NCBI GenBank assembly: GCA_946886255.1
Contig: CAMPIG010000117.1
Span: forward strand, 1-11,352
Direction: 5' to 3'
Length of the DNA: 11,352 nt
Origin: an uncultured Cellvibrio sp.
GTDB lineage: Bacteria; Pseudomonadota; Gammaproteobacteria; Pseudomonadales; Cellvibrionaceae
Positions 7,253 to 11,352 of this stretch are shown here, piece after piece. Each line of letters opens with the position of its first letter. The first letter of the stretch is position 1. The notes beneath the pieces are model-generated. The model saw only the letters and a list, made by a program, of their open reading frames with translations. It made no database searches and was not told where the DNA came from. The position numbers and the translations under genes were made by a program.

Positions 7253-8428
7253 GTGATTGGGCTCGTAGATCTGTTGCCCTTCGCATCTGCCCCCGCGCAG
7301 ACCCGCGGTCGGCGCCATTCGGAGTGTCCGCCGCCCACTCGAACTGAATACCAGCGCGACCGCGACCGAATCGTCCATTCCACGGCATTCCGACGGCTTG
7401 TCTACAAGACACAAGTCTTCCTCAACCACGAGGGGGATCTATTTCGTACCCGGCTAACTCATTCGTTAGAAGTCGCGCAACTCGGGCGATCCATCGCACG
7501 GTCGCTACAGATTAACGAAGACTTGGTTGAGGCCATCTCTTTAGCCCACGACTTGGGGCATACCCCGTTCGGGCATGCGGGGCAGGACGCCTTGAATGGC
7601 TGCATGGCCGACTTTGGAGGCTTTGAACACAACTTGCAGAGCTTGCGAGTGGTGGACAAGCTGGAAGAACGATACCCGTTGTATGACGGACTCAATCTCA
7701 CATTCGAGACCCGAGAAGGGATTCTCAAACACTGCTCGCGCACTCATGCTTTACAGTTGGAGAGCGAGGAGCCCAATGGTGTCGGTGCTCGCTTCCTGCG
7801 CAATGAGCGGCCGAGCCTGGAGGCGCAGTTGTGCAACTTGGCTGATGAGATTGCGTACAACGCGCACGATATTGATGACGGCGTGCGCTCGGGGTTGATT
7901 ACCCTGACGCAGCTGCAAGAAGTGCCCTTGTTCGATGCATACCGTTCGGCAGCCCAGATGGAGCATCCCGACCTCTCCGCCCCATCCATGCAGCGCCGCT
8001 TGTTGTATGAGGCGATACGGCGGATGCTGAGTGCGCAGGTGTACGACGTCATTGACACCACAAAAGCCGCGCTGCACGAGCATGCACCAGCCCATCCGGA
8101 TGAGGTGCGGAAGCTCCCAGTTCTGGTGAGCTTCAGTGGTGAGATGCGCGAGCGCTCTACCGTACTCAAGCGGTTCCTCTTCAAGCATCTGTACCGGCAT
8201 CCCCGGGTCATGGAGACTACGGGCCATGCCCAAGAAATCGTGCGTGAGTTGTTCGATGCCTATATGGTCCAGCCTCAAGAAATGAAAGCTGCCTTTACCG
8301 CGCGAGCCCTGGAGGGCGACAGGTATGGAAGAGCGCGGGAGGTCGCCGACTTCATTGCCGGGATGACGGACCGCTTTGCGGTGCGGGAGCATGAGCGCCT
8401 GACAGGGCGCCGACTGCTGCAGGAATAG
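7253..8428 (+). CDS. dgt: dGTPase-like dNTP triphosphohydrolase, HD superfamily
   Basis: Members hydrolyse dNTPs to the deoxynucleoside and triphosphate and so limit dNTP pools. The 391 residues fit the shorter type-2 dGTPase-like subfamily, not the roughly 500-residue E. coli Dgt. The N-terminal signature YQRDRDRIVHSTAFRRL lies at about residues 37-53. The HD metal site is complete: His70 in RLTHSLEVAQ, His99-Asp100 in AHDLGHTPFGHAG and Asp198 in LADEIAYNAHDIDDG. FGGFEHNLQSLRVVD and LTFETREGILKHC are further conserved blocks. The GTG start has a good ribosome binding site and agrees with the usual N-terminus (a short leader, then an RTRGRR-like stretch, here QTRGRR). It follows aroB by 66 nt in the same direction, a common betaproteobacterial order. 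The gene is clearly richer in G and C than aroB. Substrate preference among dNTPs cannot be read from sequence. Confidence 0.93.
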   Translation: MIGLVDLLPFASAPAQTRGRRHSECPPPTRTEYQRDRDRIVHSTAFRRLVYKTQVFLNHEGDLFRTRLTHSLEVAQLGRSIARSLQINEDLVEAISLAHDLGHTPFGHAGQDALNGCMADFGGFEHNLQSLRVVDKLEERYPLYDGLNLTFETREGILKHCSRTHALQLESEEPNGVGARFLRNERPSLEAQLCNLADEIAYNAHDIDDGVRSGLITLTQLQEVPLFDAYRSAAQMEHPDLSAPSMQRRLLYEAIRRMLSAQVYDVIDTTKAALHEHAPAHPDEVRKLPVLVSFSGEMRERSTVLKRFLFKHLYRHPRVMETTGHAQEIVRELFDAYMVQPQEMKAAFTARALEGDRYGRAREVADFIAGMTDRFAVREHERLTGRRLLQE

Positions 8429-8494
8429 CGCCCGGTTCCGTGGCGGAGCGAGATGCGTTGATTTTGGGGGTGGCTCGTCCCTGGTGTAGCGCGA

Positions 8495-8526
8495 CTTCAG
8501 GCTGGGGTAGATGTGGCCGCCTGAAG
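8495..8526. repeat. Inverted repeat in the gap after the dGTPase-like gene
   Basis: CTTCAGGC (8495-8502) and GCCTGAAG (8519-8526) form a perfect 8-bp stem around a 16-nt loop, 66 nt after the stop codon. No T-run follows, so it is at best a weak or Rho-assisted terminator. Apart from this, the 274-nt gap 8429-8702 holds nothing I can recognise. Confidence 0.35.
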
Positions 8527-8702
8527 CGTGTTTGCTGTGTGGGCTTGCGCATCTATTCTTTTCCTCCGCTGCCCTCCCGCCGATGTGAGCGTGCACTGAG
8601 GTGTTCATGAGGCTTCCGGGTGGGACTGCCGCTATCGCGAGATCTGCCAACAACTCACACCGATAAAATCCCATCTCTATCCCTGCGCTTCTGCGCGCAC
8701 CC

Positions 8703-9365
8703 ATGACATCTTCCTCCACCAACGCCGCTAAGGCGCTCCCCCATTTTGTATCCACTGATACCTACGTCCAGGACACTGTCTGGTGGTTGGAGCGGGCCGT
8801 CATTGGATTGAATCTCTGTCCATTTGCCAAGTCGGTGCATGTCAAAGGGCAAATTCACTATGTGGTGAGCTTGGCCACGACCGGGGAGGATGTGCTGGAG
8901 GTGTTGCGCGAAGAACTTCAGGCGCTCGCAAAAACACCCGCAGAAGTCAGGGACACCACCTTGCTGGTGATGCCGCATTGCCTGCAGGATTTTCTGGATT
9001 TCAACGACTTTCTTGGTGACGTGGAGGACGTGGTGCACGTTCTCGGGTTGGCGGGCACGCTGCAGGTCGCAAGCTTTCACCCGCAGTTTCAGTTCGCCGG
9101 CACAGATGCGGACGACGTGACTAATTGCACCAATCGCGCTCCATACCCTACGCTGCACTTGTTGCGCGAGGCCAGCATTGATCGGGCGGTGTCGGTCTTT
9201 CCCGAGGCGGAAACCATCTTTGAGCGCAACATGGAAGTACTTGAAGAGATGGGCATGGCCGGTTGGCTGGCGTTGGACGTGGGCCCTCATGACAAAGGCG
9301 GTGCGAACATGGCCGCCACTGCCGCCAGCGATGACAATCCGCCAGCACAAGGCACCGGTTTATGA
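8703..9365 (+). CDS. DUF1415 family protein
   Basis: This is a cytoplasmic protein of unknown function found in many proteobacteria. The 220 residues have no signal peptide or membrane helix. The family blocks are visible: WWLERAVIGLNLCPFAKSV, with Cys39 in the NLCPFAK motif, TLLVMPHCLQDFLDFNDFL, and the FHPQFQFAG motif at 125-133, followed by the NRAPYPTLHLLREASIDRAV block. The conserved Cys, His and Asp residues would allow an enzymatic or metal-binding role, but that is a guess. The last 15 or so residues (about 206-220) are low-complexity. No clear ribosome binding site precedes the ATG, but the family start fits. Its stop overlaps the next start as ATGA, so it is probably translationally coupled to the methyltransferase. 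Confidence 0.9.
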   Translation: MTSSSTNAAKALPHFVSTDTYVQDTVWWLERAVIGLNLCPFAKSVHVKGQIHYVVSLATTGEDVLEVLREELQALAKTPAEVRDTTLLVMPHCLQDFLDFNDFLGDVEDVVHVLGLAGTLQVASFHPQFQFAGTDADDVTNCTNRAPYPTLHLLREASIDRAVSVFPEAETIFERNMEVLEEMGMAGWLALDVGPHDKGGANMAATAASDDNPPAQGTGL

Positions 9366-10297
9366 ATAAAAAGAACCCATCTGCAGTGACGACCGACAAG
9401 CGAATTCGCGATGCGGGAAAATCCAAGAACGAGAGTGCTGAGCTGCAGGAACTGCGCCCTGGCCAATCGGTAGAGCTGCTCAAGGAGCTGCACATCCTCA
9501 CGCGGGATGGCCGTCTCAATCAGGACTCACGCCGCAAGCTCAAGCAGGTCTACCACCTGTTCAACTTCATCGAGCCCCTGCTCACGGAGCTGTCCGCCCA
9601 AGGCGGTGGGCCCACGTTGGCGGACCACGGCGCGGGCAAGTCCTATCTGGGTTTCATCCTGTACGACCTGTACTTCAAGGCTCTGGGCCACGGGCGTATC
9701 TACGGGGTGGAGACCCGGGCGGAACTGGTAGAGAAGTCGCGGGTGCTCGCGCAGCGCCTTCATTTTGAGCGGATGTCGTTTCTCAATCTATCCGTGGCCG
9801 AGTCTGCGGATGCCCGTGAGTTGCCCGACCAGATCGATGTGGTCACCGCCTTGCATGCTTGCGACACCGCCACTGACGACGCGATTGCCTTCGGGCTGCA
9901 AAAAAAGGCCCGGGCCATGGTTCTGGTGCCCTGTTGCCAAGCGGAGATGGCAGCCTGCCTGCGCCAAGGCAAGGCCTTGCAGTTGGCGCGCACGCCCCTG
10001 GCGGAACTGTGGCGTCACCCCTTGCACACCCGCGAACTCGGCAGCCAGGTGACCAATGTGCTGCGCTGCCTGTACCTGGAGGCCAATGGCTACCAGGTCA
10101 CTGTGACCGAGCTGGTGGGATGGGAGCACAGCATGAAGAATGAACTCATCATCGCGCGCTACACCGGACAGAAAAAACGCAGCGCGGCCGAGCGGTTGCG
10201 GGCGCTTCTCGGCGAATTTGGCCTGGAACACGCCATGGGGGCGCGGTTTGGCATTGGTGTGGTGGCAGACCCAGTGGAGAACTTGGCTACGCATTGA
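9362..10297 (+). CDS. SAM-dependent methyltransferase, Methyltransf_32-like
   Basis: This is probably a class I SAM-dependent methyltransferase of unknown substrate. The 311-residue product has a charged N-terminal extension (about 1-40), then a helical lead-in, then the Rossmann core. The SAM-binding loop is DHGAGKSYLGFIL from Asp88; the acidic residue after the second strand is Glu117 in GVETR; VTALHACDTATDDAI (161-175) is the region after the fourth strand; and VPCCQ (189-193) is the double-cysteine motif. This combination, LHACD plus PCCQ, is typical of Methyltransf_32 domains, also seen in eukaryotic METTL25-type proteins. The first glycine of the usual DxGxG loop is kept (DHGAG). The start overlaps the DUF1415 stop as ATGA. 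The substrate, perhaps RNA or protein, cannot be judged from sequence. Confidence 0.82.
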   Translation: MNKKNPSAVTTDKRIRDAGKSKNESAELQELRPGQSVELLKELHILTRDGRLNQDSRRKLKQVYHLFNFIEPLLTELSAQGGGPTLADHGAGKSYLGFILYDLYFKALGHGRIYGVETRAELVEKSRVLAQRLHFERMSFLNLSVAESADARELPDQIDVVTALHACDTATDDAIAFGLQKKARAMVLVPCCQAEMAACLRQGKALQLARTPLAELWRHPLHTRELGSQVTNVLRCLYLEANGYQVTVTELVGWEHSMKNELIIARYTGQKKRSAAERLRALLGEFGLEHAMGARFGIGVVADPVENLATH

Positions 10298-10394
10298 CGC
10301 GTACCCAAAAGGCGCGCAAGGGCAGGCCAGAATCAAGCATGCGCCTCGCTATCTTCGTGGCGGATGATGGGCGTCGCCAGCTTGCATCGATGAG

Positions 10395-10410
10395 AAATAG
10401 GGGACAGGTC
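10395..10410 (+). repeat. Left REP-like core of the RAYT unit
   Basis: AAATAGGGGACAGGTC shares the ATWGGGGACA core with the reverse complement of the copy at 11181-11209 and AAT(T/A)GGGG(T/A)CAG with that at 11230-11258. It is therefore inverted relative to both. Confidence 0.55.
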
Positions 10411-10444
10411 TATGATCGTAACTCCCATATTCCTGATCAAGACC
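10407..10444. repeat. Imperfect hairpin directly before the RAYT start codon
   Basis: GGTCTATGATC (10407-10417) pairs with GATCAAGACC (10435-10444) in a 10-bp stem with one bulged A at 10412 and a 17-nt loop. It ends 1 nt before the ATG at 10446 and touches the left GGGGACA core. It could be the RAYT's own recognition hairpin or restrict translation. Confidence 0.5.
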
Positions 10445-10445
10445 C

Positions 10446-11162
10446 ATGGCCCGTTTGCCACGCCTGACCCTGCCGGGTCATTTGCACCATGTCATCCTGC
10501 GGGGCAACAACCGCCAGCCGATCTTCCACGGAGTGGAAGATTTCGACGCGCTTCTGGCGCTGTTGATGGACAACGCGCAGAAATATGCCGCGGCCGTCCA
10601 TGCCTATGTGCTGATGGACAACCACTTTCACCTGCTGGTTACGCCAGCCTCACAAGACGGACTGCCCCAGATGATGCAGGCAGTGGGGCGCCGGTATGTG
10701 CAGTACTTCAACCGCCGACATGCCCGCACAGGTACTTTGTGGGAGGGGCGCTACCGTTCCACGGTATTGCAGCCGGAACGGTATTTGCTGGCGTGCATGG
10801 TGTACCTGGACCTCAACCCTGTGCGGGCCGGATTGGTGCAGCAGCCCGCTGACTACGCCTGGTCCAGCCATGCACATTGGTTGGGCTTGCGCAACGACCG
10901 GTGGTTGACGCCCCATGCCCTGTATTGGGCTTTGGGCAACACCCCGTTTGCGCGCGAGGCCGCCTATGCCGCACTGGTTCAGGCGGGCCTGGGGGCGTCG
11001 GTGCAAACGGCTTTGACCGACTCGGCGCTCAGCGGTTGGGCTTTGGGCGATACCGAGTTTCTTGCGGGCCTGCAACAGCAGACCCTGCGCCGCGTGACTC
11101 GAGGAATGCCTGGCAGGCCTCGAATGGAAAAAAATCATGCGAAAACCGACGGAGGCGCATGA
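10446..11162 (+). CDS. REP-associated tyrosine transposase (RAYT, Y1/HUH family)
   Basis: RAYTs are IS200/IS605-related single-strand DNA nucleases thought to move or process REP palindromes. The 238-residue product starts MARLPRLTLPGHLHHVILRGNNRQPIF, a typical RAYT N-terminus, which supports this ATG despite the lack of a ribosome binding site. The HUH motif is His60-Phe-His62 in YVLMDNHFHLLVTP. The catalytic tyrosine probably lies in GRRYVQYFNRRH (Tyr84 or Tyr87; I cannot tell which). The diagnostic RTGTLWEGRYRSTVLQPERYLL and YLDLNPVRAGLV blocks follow. All catalytic elements look intact and there is no frameshift. The C-terminal part (about 140-238) is longer than in minimal RAYTs and becomes lysine/arginine-rich. 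A hairpin sits immediately upstream and REP-like repeats lie on both sides. Confidence 0.93.
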   Translation: MARLPRLTLPGHLHHVILRGNNRQPIFHGVEDFDALLALLMDNAQKYAAAVHAYVLMDNHFHLLVTPASQDGLPQMMQAVGRRYVQYFNRRHARTGTLWEGRYRSTVLQPERYLLACMVYLDLNPVRAGLVQQPADYAWSSHAHWLGLRNDRWLTPHALYWALGNTPFAREAAYAALVQAGLGASVQTALTDSALSGWALGDTEFLAGLQQQTLRRVTRGMPGRPRMEKNHAKTDGGA

Positions 11163-11180
11163 AATTATTGGCCTCATTGC

Positions 11181-11209
11181 TATTAATTTTAATATGTCCC
11201 CAATAATAT
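11181..11209 (-). repeat. Right REP-like repeat, inner copy
   Basis: Read on the minus strand, this 29-nt unit contains ATTATTGGGGACATATT. Ungapped, it matches the unit at 11230-11258 at 21 of 29 positions by eye. Its hairpin arms have decayed, unlike those of the outer copy. It begins 19 nt after the RAYT stop codon. Confidence 0.55.
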
Positions 11210-11229
11210 GCTTGTGTGAGTTCTGGTTT

Positions 11230-11258
11230 GTTTAATTGGAATCTGACCCCAATTAAAT
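11230..11258 (-). repeat. Right REP-like repeat, outer copy with perfect hairpin
   Basis: TTTAATTGG (11231-11239) and CCAATTAAA (11249-11257) form a perfect 9-bp stem with a 9-nt loop. On the minus strand it reads AATTGGGGTCAGATTCC, a motif type I know from the flanks of RAYT genes in other proteobacteria. It lies 66 nt before the probable gltB start. Confidence 0.65.
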
Positions 11259-11312
11259 TGCTTGCCAAAATATGCTGCAATGCACTAACCTCGGCTCCCC
11301 TGCGAAAAATAT

Positions 11313-11317
11313 AGGAG
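11313..11317 (+). promoter_or_regulatory. Shine-Dalgarno site of the last gene
   Basis: AGGAG lies 6 nt before the ATG at 11324 and marks it as a real translation start. No convincing promoter was found in the AT-rich 66 nt before it. Confidence 0.7.
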
Positions 11318-11323
11318 TGCGCC

Positions 11324-11352
11324 ATGACCACGGCTGCCGAGATCCAGCATCT
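11324..11352 (+). CDS. gltB: Probable glutamate synthase large subunit, first codons only
   Basis: Only ten codons are present (MTTAAEIQHL, the last one incomplete). This matches my recollection of the GltB N-terminus in Comamonadaceae, where the large subunit of NADPH-dependent glutamate synthase often lies near these genes. The enzyme would make glutamate from glutamine and 2-oxoglutarate together with GltD. A good ribosome binding site precedes the ATG. The evidence is short, so the call is tentative. Confidence 0.55.

Larger units (their letters stand above)
10395..11258 (+). mobile_element. REPtron-like unit: RAYT gene with flanking REP-like repeats
   Basis: A RAYT transposase gene is bracketed by inverted copies of a GGGG(A/T)CA core. 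AATAGGGGACAGG lies on the left on the plus strand; on the right, TGTCCCCAAT and CTGACCCCAATT face the other way. The right side also contains a perfect 9-bp hairpin. RAYT genes are typically single-copy, sit next to such repeats and act on them. I see no target-site duplication, so the exact ends are uncertain. The unit lies between the methyltransferase gene and the probable gltB. Confidence 0.65.

Noticed and set aside
8661..8670. CGATAAAATC as a promoter element for the DUF1415 gene
   Set aside because: The -10 resemblance is good, but I found no -35 box at 16-18 nt, so I did not annotate it.
7751..8755. Long minus-strand open frame of 334 codons across the dGTPase-like gene
   Set aside because: It is antisense to a well-conserved gene, shows no recognisable domain and arises from the GC-rich codon pattern of the plus-strand gene.
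10311..10390. Possible terminator after the methyltransferase gene
   Set aside because: Only short 5-bp inverted repeats such as TGGCG/CGCCA are present and no T-run follows.
10339..10467. Possible 42-codon gene beginning MRLAIFVADD before the RAYT
   Set aside because: It runs through the REP-like core and the RAYT start, has no clear ribosome binding site and shows no family resemblance; at most a gene remnant.
10412..10852. Plus-strand open frame of 146 codons over the RAYT start
   Set aside because: It runs in another frame through the conserved transposase gene and its product resembles nothing.

Overview
The window looks like chromosomal DNA of a betaproteobacterium, most likely Burkholderiales and Comamonadaceae-like. 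The reasons are the type IV pilus operon pilMNOPQ followed by aroB and a type-2 dGTPase-like gene, a DUF1415 gene, and a final start codon whose first ten codons read like the N-terminus of GltB in that family. This placement comes from recalled gene order and protein style, not from a search.

Layout. Positions 1-103 are GC-rich and unassigned. At about 104 the reading frame of pilM appears abruptly, without its N-terminal third. Then pilN, pilO, pilP and pilQ follow with overlaps of 1-4 nt or a 1-nt gap, so they form one translationally coupled operon. Together they make the inner-membrane alignment complex (PilM/N/O), the periplasmic connector (PilP) and the outer-membrane secretin (PilQ). 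A gene for an outer-membrane lipoprotein with four Ig-like repeats follows 21 nt after pilQ and ends at a strong intrinsic terminator at about 6030-6058. It sits where aroK usually lies. aroB (6095-7186) and a dGTPase-like gene (7253-8428) come next. After a 274-nt gap without a gene there is an ATGA-coupled pair: DUF1415 (8703-9365) and a SAM-dependent methyltransferase of the Methyltransf_32 type (9362-10297).

From about 10395 to 11258 lies a REPtron-like element. It is a single-copy RAYT (Y1/HUH) transposase gene bracketed by inverted GGGG(A/T)CA cores and diverged palindromic repeats. The window ends in the first ten codons of a gene that is probably gltB, behind a clear ribosome binding site.

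Base composition changes along the window. The pil, lipoprotein and aroB part (about 900-7100) is clearly AT-richer than the dGTPase-to-RAYT part. The most unusual items are the repeat lipoprotein attached to the pilus operon in place of aroK, the broken pilM end, the poly-G tracts in pilO and pilQ, and the RAYT with its flanking repeats. I do not see a CRISPR array, tRNA, rRNA or a defence system here.
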